Part shown: piece after piece, positions 52,551 through 60,597 of the stretch
Numbering within the stretch: the stretch's first letter is position 1
How the letters are laid out: each line of letters starts with the position of its first letter
Source of the DNA: Dehalobacter alkaniphilus
GTDB taxonomy: Bacteria > Bacillota > Desulfitobacteriia > Desulfitobacteriales > Syntrophobotulaceae
Direction of reading: 5' to 3'
Length of the DNA stretch: 64,000 bases
NCBI GenBank assembly: GCA_040500365.1
Contig: CP148031.1
Span: forward strand, 1,426,001 to 1,490,000
The notes under the pieces: generated by a model
The model's database searches: none
What the model saw: the letters and a program-made list of their open reading frames with translations, nothing else
What the model was told of the DNA's origin: nothing
Translations under genes and position numbers: made by a program

Positions 52551-53690
52551 ATGAAGGTAAACCAAACGAACATGATAAACCGTTTCGGTGAATTTAAAGA
52601 TAAAAAATTAGAGAAGGAGTACGAACAGTCCGAGTTTACTGTTTTATTTAAATATCTCCGGCCAATCGTGCTTCTTCTGGGAATCTTATATTTCCTCTTT
52701 GTTATTCCGGACTTCTTTTTTGTAAGGAACCCGAAAGCATTTCAATTGATATTTCTGGTAAGAGCCGTCTATTTGATCCTGATAGGTATATTTTTTTTCA
52801 GGATGAAATCCATAAAAAAGTATTCAACGTTGTGTTTTTGGGTTACGCTCTATGAAATAATGGCGTCCGTTGTATTTATTTTTGTCTTTTACCAATATGA
52901 ATCACCGAGTTTTTTTATTCAAGCCTTTGGTATTATCGCGATTATTTTAGCGGTTTGTTTAGTCCCGAACCGTTGGATCAATATGATCATGATCTCCGTA
53001 TTTACTGCGGTCACTTTTTTTGCTGCTTCGATCTATTTCTTGGAGCAAATGGATGCTTCGGATTTTTCCGCGGTAATTTTTTATATCTTATTAGTGACGG
53101 CCCTGAGCAGTAGCGCTTCATTTAGGACCCACCTTTTTAAAAGAATCCATTTCCTAAACGGCAGAGATCTGATCCAACTGTCCATTAGAGATCCGTTAAC
53201 CGGGATCTATAACAGGCTGAAATTTGATGATGAGCTTGATAAATGGATCTCCTATGCGAAAAGATATCCTTGTGATGTTTCACTTATGATTTTCGACATT
53301 GACTATTTTAAGAAAATTAACGATTGCTTTGGACATTTAACTGGGGATAAGGTTCTGACGGAGGTCACGGATCTGGTCAGAGGAATGATAAGAGAAACAG
53401 ATATCTTCGCCCGCTGGGGAGGCGAGGAATTCGTTATTCTGCTACCGAATACCCATAAGAGTGAGGCTGTGGAAATAACAGAAAGAATAAGAAAGAGGAT
53501 ATCAGACTATGATTTCACTTCCGGCCATCTAACCTGCAGTTTCGGAGTAGATTCTTGGCGCAAGGAAGAAGAACGGGACAGTTTTGTGCAGCGTGTTGAC
53601 ACGCTATTGTTGAATGCCAAGGAGATGGGTAAAAACAATGTACAAAGTGACGATGTCCATTTAAACAAGCCAACATTGCTCACTGAATGA
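52551..53690 (+). CDS. Membrane diguanylate cyclase (GGEEF) with I-site
   Basis: Makes c-di-GMP from two GTP. Residues about 35-205 hold some six hydrophobic helices forming a membrane sensor region. The GGDEF domain follows: DPLTGIYNRLKFDDEL, MIFDIDYFKKINDCFGHLTG and the active-site motif GGEEF at 290-294. RETD at 281-284, five residues before GGEEF, is a canonical product-inhibition I-site, so the enzyme should be active and feedback-controlled. 380 residues from the ATG at 52551, after GAGGGAAAA. An earlier frame start at 52503 looks non-coding. It may feed the c-di-GMP riboswitches in this window, but any cyclase could. Confidence 0.94.
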   Translation: MKVNQTNMINRFGEFKDKKLEKEYEQSEFTVLFKYLRPIVLLLGILYFLFVIPDFFFVRNPKAFQLIFLVRAVYLILIGIFFFRMKSIKKYSTLCFWVTLYEIMASVVFIFVFYQYESPSFFIQAFGIIAIILAVCLVPNRWINMIMISVFTAVTFFAASIYFLEQMDASDFSAVIFYILLVTALSSSASFRTHLFKRIHFLNGRDLIQLSIRDPLTGIYNRLKFDDELDKWISYAKRYPCDVSLMIFDIDYFKKINDCFGHLTGDKVLTEVTDLVRGMIRETDIFARWGGEEFVILLPNTHKSEAVEITERIRKRISDYDFTSGHLTCSFGVDSWRKEEERDSFVQRVDTLLLNAKEMGKNNVQSDDVHLNKPTLLTE

Positions 53691-53723
53691 ACACGGTCAT
53701 TCGACCATCATAGGAGGAAAGAT

Positions 53724-54521
53724 ATGTCAGACTTTGAAAATATTTTGGGTAATGTTAAAACCTGGGTAAGAGAAGTCGGTAATCTTCAGAAAAAAAACTT
53801 CCGCAAGGAGAATCTTTATATCGAAACGAAGTCGACAGAAGTAGATTTGGTAACGGAGGTCGACAAGCTTTCGGAAGATTATTTTCTGAAAGCGATTCAG
53901 GATAAATATCCCAGCCACAGTATTCTGTCTGAGGAATCCGGGGTGCATCAGAACAAGGATTCGAATTATCTATGGATTATTGATCCGCTGGATGGAACGA
54001 CGAATTACGCGCAGGGTCTGCCGGTCTTTGCGGTATCGGTGGCACTTCAATATAAGAAAAAAACGGTTCTGGGCGTTGTTTATTTGCCGATGCTGGATCT
54101 GCTTTTTGAAGCGGTGGTCGGTCAGGGAGCCAGCCTGAACGGCAAAAGAATAAGCGTTGCCGCTAAATCCAGGTTAAAGGAATGCCTGCTGTCTACTGGT
54201 TTCCCATATGACCAGTCTGAAAATCCGGACAACAATACGAACTATTTTGCATACTTTGTGCCTAGATCGAGGGGGATGCGCAGAATCGGCTCCGCAGCCT
54301 ATGACCTTGCCAATGTGGCCGCAGGAATCATTGACGGCTATTGGGAACTGAATCTAAGTCCCTGGGATGTTGCCGCGGGCATTCTGCTTGTTGAGGAAGC
54401 AGGCGGGAAAGTCGCGCTTCTTGAGAAAAAGAGAGGGATATCCCTGATTGCAGGGAATGAAAATATTGTTGGCCAGATATTTCAAGGAATGTCTTCGGTT
54501 GACCAGCAAGATATCAGTTGA
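53724..54521 (+). CDS. Inositol monophosphatase family protein
   Basis: Mg-dependent, Li-sensitive type phosphatase of 265 residues. Metal-binding motifs: SILSEESG, the signature WIIDPLDGTTNYAQGLPVFA, and the second signature SPWDVAAGILLVEEAGG. Family members hydrolyse inositol-1-phosphate, fructose-1,6-bisphosphate or PAP, so the substrate is open. AGGAGGAAAGAT precedes the ATG. Same strand as the cyclase with a 33-bp gap. Confidence 0.93.
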   Translation: MSDFENILGNVKTWVREVGNLQKKNFRKENLYIETKSTEVDLVTEVDKLSEDYFLKAIQDKYPSHSILSEESGVHQNKDSNYLWIIDPLDGTTNYAQGLPVFAVSVALQYKKKTVLGVVYLPMLDLLFEAVVGQGASLNGKRISVAAKSRLKECLLSTGFPYDQSENPDNNTNYFAYFVPRSRGMRRIGSAAYDLANVAAGIIDGYWELNLSPWDVAAGILLVEEAGGKVALLEKKRGISLIAGNENIVGQIFQGMSSVDQQDIS

Positions 54522-54565
54522 TGACTTTGAACCATTCAAAACCCTTGAGTAGAGGATTGCTGCCC

Positions 54566-56092
54566 TCACTCCTGAATGTGTTCTAATTTATTTTGCGCAG
54601 GACTGTCAATGATCTCACCCTCGTAGGTAAAACGGGATCCATGGCAGGGGCAGTCCCAGGATGCTTCAGCTGAATTCCACTGCAATTCACATCCCAGATG
54701 GGTGCAGGTCGTGTCGACAATATGCAGGGCCCCTTGCTGGTCGCGATAAGCACCTGCTCGTTGGCCGTCATGTTCGATGATTTTGCCTCCGCCTCTGGGA
54801 ATTTCCGCTATGCCCGGGACGGATGACAGTTTGCCGGAAATCAGGTGTTTGGCGACGTTCAGGTTTTCCTGGACAAAGTTTTTGGCTGAGGCGACCGGCG
54901 TAAAGCGGGAAGGGGAATACACATTCATCCAGGGGCTGTAGCCGTTCAGGATCAGGTCCCGGAAAATAAGAGCGGCGGCCGTACCTGTGGTCATTCCCCA
55001 TTTGCCAAACCCTGTAGCGACGTAGACATCAGGCGTATCGGTCGTGAGATTACCGATATAAGGGACTTCATCCATCGTCGTATAATCCTGTGTGGACCAC
55101 CGGTAAGGGATATGCTCAACCTCAAAAAGCTGCCTGGCAAAATCTCTGAGTTTTAGGTAATGATTGCGGGTATCTTCTCCCTGCCCCGTCTTGTGATGTT
55201 CACCGCCAACAATTACCAAATTGTTTTCCTTGTCGTGTTGAGAACGTAGGGAACGGGTCGGGTCTTCAGCAGAAATATACATGCCTCCGGGATAATCTCC
55301 TTTGATTCTGACACCTAAAGCATAAGAACGTTCGGGATAGAGTCTCGTGAAAAATAAACCCATAGCTTCATAAAAAGGGTAGTGAGACGCAATAATCACC
55401 TTTGATGCAGCGATTCTTGCCCCGTTATCGGTAAGCACCAAACAAGGTGTGCCTTGCTGAATGTCAACAGCTTTGGTTTGTTCGAAAATATGACTGCCGT
55501 TTCCGGGTATTTCCTTAGCGAGTGCGAGCAAATATTTTCGCGGATTAAACTGAGCCTGGTCATCAAAACATACAGCGCCTTTAATCGGGAGCGGAAGAGG
55601 GATCTCTGACAGGAAAGAAGCCTTGATGCCGAAAAGATCAGCAATTTTCGCTTCTTCCATAATTTCCGGAACATACCGATCCTGCTGCGTAAAGACATAG
55701 GCGCTTTGCCGCATAAAATCGCAGTCTATGTTGTTATCCTGAATCAGTTCGGCAATCAACTGTAGGGCAATTTCATTGGCTTGCGCATACTGCCGGGTTT
55801 TTTCTTCCCCAAACTTTTTCTGCAGCTTAGCATAGATTAAGGAATGCTGTGAAGTAATCTTGGCGGTCGTATGACCTGTAGTCCCCTGAAGAATGCGGTC
55901 GGCCTCAAGGACAACCACCTTATAGCCTTCCTTTTTTAAAAGAAAAGCAGAAGTAATCCCTACGATTCCGCCGCCAATGACTGCAATATCTGCTTCAACA
56001 TCCTCAATTAGAGCCGGATACTCGGTCCGGGGTGTCGAAGCCATCCAGTAAGACTGAGGCACTCTTCGGAAATCTGTCGGATAATTTTCCAT
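54566..56092 (-). CDS. FAD-dependent oxidoreductase with C-terminal Rieske [2Fe-2S] domain
   Basis: Protein of 508 residues: a DAO-type FAD domain (IAVIGGGIVGITSAFLLKKE, then VVVLEADRI) followed by a Rieske domain with CTHLGC and CPCHGSRF, the four cluster ligands. Near the end of the FAD domain, DVYVATGFGKWGMTTGTAAA is the second FAD contact. Similar YhfW-like proteins occur in Bacillus but their substrate is unsettled; amine or amino-acid oxidation is suggested by the DAO fold. GGAGGATAAACCG gives a good ribosome site. Divergent from the EcsC gene; no signal peptide. Confidence 0.9.
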   Translation of the reverse strand: MENYPTDFRRVPQSYWMASTPRTEYPALIEDVEADIAVIGGGIVGITSAFLLKKEGYKVVVLEADRILQGTTGHTTAKITSQHSLIYAKLQKKFGEEKTRQYAQANEIALQLIAELIQDNNIDCDFMRQSAYVFTQQDRYVPEIMEEAKIADLFGIKASFLSEIPLPLPIKGAVCFDDQAQFNPRKYLLALAKEIPGNGSHIFEQTKAVDIQQGTPCLVLTDNGARIAASKVIIASHYPFYEAMGLFFTRLYPERSYALGVRIKGDYPGGMYISAEDPTRSLRSQHDKENNLVIVGGEHHKTGQGEDTRNHYLKLRDFARQLFEVEHIPYRWSTQDYTTMDEVPYIGNLTTDTPDVYVATGFGKWGMTTGTAAALIFRDLILNGYSPWMNVYSPSRFTPVASAKNFVQENLNVAKHLISGKLSSVPGIAEIPRGGGKIIEHDGQRAGAYRDQQGALHIVDTTCTHLGCELQWNSAEASWDCPCHGSRFTYEGEIIDSPAQNKLEHIQE

Positions 56093-56223
56093 CGGTTTAT
56101 CCTCCTGAAAGTGAATAATCTTTGAATCTTACGGTATTATCTTTAGCAGTTGAAATAAAAATATCCAATGACCCGGCAATCGTGTAAAATAGTCTTATGA
56201 TAAGCGACGAAGGAGATACATCG

Positions 56224-56961
56224 GTGGAAGCATATGATGTGAAGGCGCTCGCAGAACTGAAAAAATGGCAGAGAAAAATGACCAGGAACGCATCGCTGAC
56301 CGACAGGGTAGCAAAAAATATTCAGAACAGAACGAACAGGCTGATTCCGGATAAAGCTCATGAAATCATAACAGCTGCGATCAAAAATATGGTGGGGGCT
56401 GTTTTGACAGGATCCGAATTTACGACAAGGGAACCGCTTAAAAATATTGACCTGAAGGAACGGGACAGACTTGCTTTGGCTAAAATCAGCGTCTACAAAA
56501 AAACGGCCAGTCTGGAAGGGGCGGGTACAGGAGCAGGCGGCATCTTGCTTGGATTTGCAGATTTTCCTCTGCTCTTAAGCATCAAGATTAAGTTCTTATT
56601 TGAGATGGCAAGCATTTATGGATTTGATATCAAAGATTTAAGGGAAAGACTATATATCCTTCACCTGTTTCAGCTGGCTTTTTCCAGCAGAGAGAAACGG
56701 ATGCAGGTCTTTCAAAGAATTTTGGACTGGGATGAATACATTTACAGGCATCCGATTTCAATGGAAACAGTTGATTGGCGCACTTTTCAGCAGGAATACA
56801 GAGATTATATTGATCTCGCCAAACTTTTGCAGCTGGTACCTGTCATCGGAGCTTTTGTCGGTGCAGTAGCGAATTACCGGTTGCTTGGGGAACTAGGCGA
56901 TACGGCTATGAATGGCTACCGTTTGAGATTATTAAAAGATAAGATGGATACTATGATCTGA
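56224..56961 (+). CDS. EcsC family protein
   Basis: Protein of 245 residues of the EcsC family (named from the B. subtilis ABC transporter locus), of unclear biochemical role. Recognisable stretches are KKWQRKMTRNASLTDRVAKN, GAGTGAGGILLGFADFPLLL (a glycine-rich hydrophobic hairpin that may touch the membrane) and LLQLVPVIGAFVGAVANYRL. I place the start at GTG 56224, 8 nt after GGAG; an ATG at 56197 lacks a ribosome site. No Ecs transporter genes are adjacent. Confidence 0.88.
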   Translation: MEAYDVKALAELKKWQRKMTRNASLTDRVAKNIQNRTNRLIPDKAHEIITAAIKNMVGAVLTGSEFTTREPLKNIDLKERDRLALAKISVYKKTASLEGAGTGAGGILLGFADFPLLLSIKIKFLFEMASIYGFDIKDLRERLYILHLFQLAFSSREKRMQVFQRILDWDEYIYRHPISMETVDWRTFQQEYRDYIDLAKLLQLVPVIGAFVGAVANYRLLGELGDTAMNGYRLRLLKDKMDTMI

Positions 56962-57056
56962 TTACAAAACCCGATGATTCAATTCGATTATGTTATAGAT
57001 TAAATCATAACGGAAAATATACCGATATGAATTTGGCGCGGAAAAGGAGGATACGA

Positions 57057-57329
57057 ATGAAGGAACCCACTGAACAAGATCGTAACGCTGAACTTGAAGA
57101 ATGGATATTAATCACTGAAGCCGCGAATGAAATTGAGGCGGATATTATTGAATCGATCCTTGATTCTGAAGAGATTCCCTGCTATAAAAGGTACAATGAA
57201 GCTGGGGATTATCTTCGAATCTATATGGGGATGACCAATTTCGGTGTGGAAATCTATATCCCGGGAAATCTGAAGGAAAAGGCGGAAGGCCTTCTGAATT
57301 CAATGAATACGCAAGATGACCAGGAATAA
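57057..57329 (+). CDS. DUF2007-type small protein
   Basis: Protein of 90 residues. The core (EWILITEAANEIEADIIESI...CYKRYNEAGDYLRIYMG...GVEIYIPGNLKEKAEGLL) matches the DUF2007 putative signal-transducing family, related to PII-like or ferredoxin-like folds. AAAAGGAGGATACGA precedes the ATG at 57057; the frame upstream to 57027 is probably not translated. Function unknown. Confidence 0.82.
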   Translation: MKEPTEQDRNAELEEWILITEAANEIEADIIESILDSEEIPCYKRYNEAGDYLRIYMGMTNFGVEIYIPGNLKEKAEGLLNSMNTQDDQE

Positions 57330-57420
57330 CAAATATTCTATGCGAGTTTTAAGATTTGTGTTATAACTTAGAGTGTGATAGATAATCATCATTCAATTTA
57401 TTTCAAAGGGGGAGTTTATC

Positions 57421-57642
57421 ATGCCGCATATCATCGTTAAATTATGGCCCGGACGAAGTGAAGAACAAAAAATAGCCTTAGCCGATAAAATGGCCGAGGC
57501 GATGACGGAAATAATGGGAATTCCCGATAAGAATATTTCGGTTTCTTTTGAAGAAGTAGCCAAGGAAAAGTGGACCGAAGAGGTTTATAATACCGACATC
57601 CTGGCCAAAGAAAGTCTGTTGTATAAAAAGCCGGGTTATTAA
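57421..57642 (+). CDS. 4-oxalocrotonate tautomerase family protein
   Basis: Small tautomerase of 73 residues with the N-terminal catalytic proline (MPHIIVKLWPGRSEEQK) that becomes Pro1 after methionine removal. Basic residue at R12 fits the family active site. Usually forms hexamers or trimers. AAAGGGGGAGTTTATC is the ribosome site. No aromatic degradation genes are nearby, so the true substrate is unknown. Gap of 18 bp to degV suggests co-transcription. Confidence 0.9.
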   Translation: MPHIIVKLWPGRSEEQKIALADKMAEAMTEIMGIPDKNISVSFEEVAKEKWTEEVYNTDILAKESLLYKKPGY

Positions 57643-57660
57643 TGTTTAGGAGTGGTGTGA

Positions 57661-58506
57661 ATGCGGAAGGTTAAGATTATAACCGACAGTACCAATGACC
57701 TTTCAGCAGAATTGCTTCAAAAATATGATATTGATGTTGTTCCGCTGCATGTTGATTTTGGAGAAGAAACCTACCGGGATGGCATAGACTTAATTCCGGC
57801 AAGGCTTTTTCAGCTTGTGGAAGAAAAAAAGTTGCTTCCGAAGACGGCAGCTCCTTCACCGTATGCGTATGCAGAATGCTTTCGGGAATATTTTGATCAA
57901 GGGCAGGACATTATTGTGATCACCATTTCTTCTCAGATGTCCTCATCTTACCAAAATGCCGCCCTTGCTGCCTCGGAATTTCCACAGGGAAGAATCTGGG
58001 TAATCGATTCCCAAAACCTGTCTACAGGCATAGGAGCTTTGGTGATTACATCTGCCGAATATGCCCGACAGGGGCTCCAGGCGGAAGAAATTTCAGCAAA
58101 GATCCGGGATTCGGTTGCCAAGGTCCATGTGAGCTTTGTGATCGATACGCTGGAATATCTTTATAAAGGTGGCAGGTGCAATATTCTGCAGAACCTAATG
58201 GGTAGCGTCTTGAAAATCCGGCCGACCATCGGTGTAGAAAATGGGAAAATGCTTGTCGTTGATAAAGTGCGCGGAGAAAAGAAAAAGGCCTTGGATAAAT
58301 TGATTGAGAATGCCAGGCGGGATTCTGTAGATTCAAAACAAATCTTCATCACCCACTCCCTGGGAAGTGAAGAGGAAGCCGTCTACTTGAAGTGCGCGTT
58401 GCAGGATATTTATCCGTATAAAGAAATTCTGATTACCAATGCAGGCTGCGTGATTTCCAGTCACTGCGGCCAGAAGACAATCGGTGTGATTTATATCAGA
58501 AAATAG
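57661..58506 (+). CDS. DegV family fatty-acid-binding protein
   Basis: Protein of 281 residues. The DegV/FakB signature is KIITDSTNDLSAELLQKYDI, VVPLHVDFGEETYRDG, KTAAPSPYAYAECF and VITISSQMSSSYQNA, with VSFVIDTLEYLYKGGRCN. FakB proteins deliver fatty acids to the FakA kinase; no FakA gene is in this window. Good ribosome site AGGAGTGGTGTGA. Confidence 0.93.
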   Translation: MRKVKIITDSTNDLSAELLQKYDIDVVPLHVDFGEETYRDGIDLIPARLFQLVEEKKLLPKTAAPSPYAYAECFREYFDQGQDIIVITISSQMSSSYQNAALAASEFPQGRIWVIDSQNLSTGIGALVITSAEYARQGLQAEEISAKIRDSVAKVHVSFVIDTLEYLYKGGRCNILQNLMGSVLKIRPTIGVENGKMLVVDKVRGEKKKALDKLIENARRDSVDSKQIFITHSLGSEEEAVYLKCALQDIYPYKEILITNAGCVISSHCGQKTIGVIYIRK

Positions 58507-58658
58507 AACACCCAAAATTATGGTGCTATTTAGCTGTTTAATCGTAATTACTTAAAAATAGTATTGCGTTATGCCAAATAATAATAAAGAAATTACAATT
58601 TTGACAAAACGTTTACGAAAATGTAACGAAAGTACTATTAAATTGTAACAAAAGACCA

Positions 58659-58687
58659 TTGAAATCATGGTTTGTTTCTAATATAAT
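58659..58687 (+). promoter_or_regulatory. Sigma-A-type promoter for the HD-domain gene
   Basis: TTGAAA (58659-58664), 17-bp spacer, perfect TATAAT (58682-58687), 30 bp before the ATG. A second TTGACA lies at about 58603 without a clear -10. Confidence 0.7.
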
Positions 58688-58717
58688 AAGTTCTAGTTAA
58701 TAAAGTTAGGAGCAATC

Positions 58718-59227
58718 ATGGAAAAATTATTATTAAAGTATGATGATTATTTTCTTGCAGTAGCCAGACCTATTATCGAGCACAATGAATACCAGAAAAT
58801 GAAAGTGATCCCGCATCACCATGGCTCAGTCTTTGAGCATTCTCTGGACGTTGCTTACCTGTCTTATAAGATTGCCATGAAGTTCAGACTCGATGTCATT
58901 TCGACGATCAGAGGGGCACTTCTTCACGACTTCTACTTATACAAGTTTAAAAAAAGAGAAGACAAGAACCTGCTCGCAGAAAGCTACCGGCATTCACGCA
59001 ATCATCCGAAGATCGCGGTGAAAAATGCGCAGAAATACTTTGAACTGAACAAAAAAGAACGGGATATCATTTCCAATCATATGTTCCCAGTCGGACTACC
59101 AAGAAGTTATGAAGCCTGGGTAACCACAATCGCAGATAAAAGCCTGGCGCTGACCGAATACACCACGAGAGTATATTGCTTTGCCTATCTGAAGCTGTAT
59201 CTGCATCTGGTTCAAAAATCTGCTTAA
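58718..59227 (+). CDS. HD-domain phosphohydrolase-like protein
   Basis: Protein of 169 residues with a compact HD domain: HHHGSVFEHSLDVAYLSYKI, then ALLHDFYLYKFKK with the HD pair, and a later HSRNHPKIAV histidine. HD proteins hydrolyse nucleotides or phosphate esters with a metal pair; the substrate here is unknown. Ribosome site TTAGGAGCAATC. Single-gene unit with a strong promoter and a terminator about 170 bp downstream. Confidence 0.88.
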   Translation: MEKLLLKYDDYFLAVARPIIEHNEYQKMKVIPHHHGSVFEHSLDVAYLSYKIAMKFRLDVISTIRGALLHDFYLYKFKKREDKNLLAESYRHSRNHPKIAVKNAQKYFELNKKERDIISNHMFPVGLPRSYEAWVTTIADKSLALTEYTTRVYCFAYLKLYLHLVQKSA

Positions 59228-59395
59228 CGCGAATACATTAAAAAAATTTATACTTATAACTATAAAGTATTCAATAAAATCGAATTAAATAGAATCGAAT
59301 TAATAAAATATATAAGAATCTAATAATAATCACTAATAATAATCACCATAATCGACGAAGAATGAAATCAACCCACCAGATTCAGAATGTTAACT
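59228..59395. other. AT-rich intergenic stretch with simple direct repeats
   Basis: No gene is seen. The sequence contains two AATCGAATTAA copies (59278-59306) and two TAATAATAATCAC copies (59322-59347). Low complexity makes the repeats unremarkable on their own. Confidence 0.5.
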
Positions 59396-59420
59396 AACCG
59401 GTTTGACCGGTTTTTCTGTT
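59396..59420 (+). terminator. Intrinsic terminator before the Fur-family gene
   Basis: AACCGG-TTTGA-CCGGTT (59396-59412) followed by TTTCTGTTTTT. Confidence 0.7.
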
Positions 59421-59527
59421 TTTGGGACAGAAATAAGCCCTGCTGAACAAAAGCCCGACGGTACGGTTGTTTTTGATGAAAGATATGGTAAAATCTGAAT
59501 AGAACAAAGAGAACGGGGTGTTTTCTT

Positions 59528-59977
59528 ATGACAGTCAAAGAGTTAAATCAGCTCTTAAAGGAAAAAGGCTATAAATTTACCAGCCAAAGACAGTATGTTT
59601 TTGAGGTAGTAACGGAAAACCAGGGAAAGCACCTGAACAGTCAGGAGATTTTCGAGCTTGTCCGTAATAGATTTCCCGAAATTGGTGTTGCTACCGTCTA
59701 CAGGACGCTATCGCTGTTGGAAGCGATGGGGCTGATTTACGGTGTTGATTTTGAAGATGGATTCCGCAGGTACGATATCGTGAAAGATGACGAGGAACAC
59801 CGGCACCACCATTTGATTTGTCTGGAGTGCGGAGCCATTAAAGAAGTCGAGGAAGATTTGCTGGGAACAATTGAAGAAAACATTATGAAGAAGAATAAAT
59901 TCAAAGTGATTAACCACCGTGTTAAGTTTTATGGTTATTGCGAAAAATGTCTGGCAAAGATCGAACATGATCAATGA
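59528..59977 (+). CDS. Fur-family metalloregulator (PerR or Fur type)
   Basis: Winged-helix repressor of 149 residues. The DNA-binding part is KGYKFTSQRQYVFEVVTENQ...GVATVYRTLSLLEAMGLI. The regulatory metal region is RYDIVKDDEEHRHHHLICLE, and the structural zinc is bound by CLEC and CEKC. The conserved residues do not by themselves separate Fur, PerR and Zur; the HRHHH tract fits Fur or PerR. A candidate 7-1-7 palindrome near 43140 could be a target, speculatively. Single gene after a terminator, with TAAAAT as a possible -10 upstream. Confidence 0.92.
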   Translation: MTVKELNQLLKEKGYKFTSQRQYVFEVVTENQGKHLNSQEIFELVRNRFPEIGVATVYRTLSLLEAMGLIYGVDFEDGFRRYDIVKDDEEHRHHHLICLECGAIKEVEEDLLGTIEENIMKKNKFKVINHRVKFYGYCEKCLAKIEHDQ

Positions 59978-60025
59978 TCATTAACGTAAAGAAATTATGA
60001 TGTCATAAGGCATGGATGAGGAATA

Positions 60026-60502
60026 ATGGCAGTAAATCAAAAAACAAACGTCGTAAGGATCCTTCAATCAAAAGAGATCCGGCATGAAGTCTATGAATAT
60101 GAAGTGGAAGACGGACTGATAGACGCTGTATCCGTAGCCCGGAAGATGGGATTTGACCCGGAACGGGTATTTAAAACGCTTGTTACAACCGGAAAAACAA
60201 CAGGGACCAATGTTTTCATTATCCCTGGAAATTGCGAGCTGAATTTAAAAAAAGCTGCCGAGGCAGCCGGGGACAAAAATATTGAGATGCTTAAATCTAA
60301 AGAACTTTTGCCGCTCACGGGCTATATTCACGGCGGCTGTTCCCCTATCGGGATGAAGAAGGATTTTCCGACCTATCTTGAGGAGATGGCCTCGGAATAT
60401 GATTACATCATTATCAGTGCGGGAAAAATCGGGATGCAAGTGAAACTTGATACGGCGGAACTCGTCAAACTGACGGATGCCAAACTGGCTGACCTTGTAT
60501 AG
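60026..60502 (+). CDS. ybaK: YbaK-type Cys-tRNA(Pro)/Cys-tRNA(Cys) deacylase
   Basis: Editing enzyme that removes cysteine from mischarged tRNA(Pro). The family's text is GFDPERVFKTLVTTGKTTGT, FIIPGNCELNLKKAAEAAGD and GYIHGGCSPIGMKKDFPTYL, including the conserved catalytic lysine in VFKTL. 158 residues, normal. GATGAGGAATA is the ribosome site. About 49 bp downstream of the Fur-family gene on the same strand. Confidence 0.94.
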   Translation: MAVNQKTNVVRILQSKEIRHEVYEYEVEDGLIDAVSVARKMGFDPERVFKTLVTTGKTTGTNVFIIPGNCELNLKKAAEAAGDKNIEMLKSKELLPLTGYIHGGCSPIGMKKDFPTYLEEMASEYDYIIISAGKIGMQVKLDTAELVKLTDAKLADLV

Positions 60503-60597
60503 TTCAGTCGGCTTTCTACTTTCTAGAACCGGTTAGAACTTCTCAATTGAGAATTATCTGTAAGAGCATCCTGGTAAGAACAAATCTTTATACTTCG

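Noticed and set aside
59278..59347. AT-rich direct repeats as an origin or attachment site
   Set aside because: Only simple AT-rich repeats with no DnaA-box cluster, tRNA or integrase nearby; low complexity explains them.
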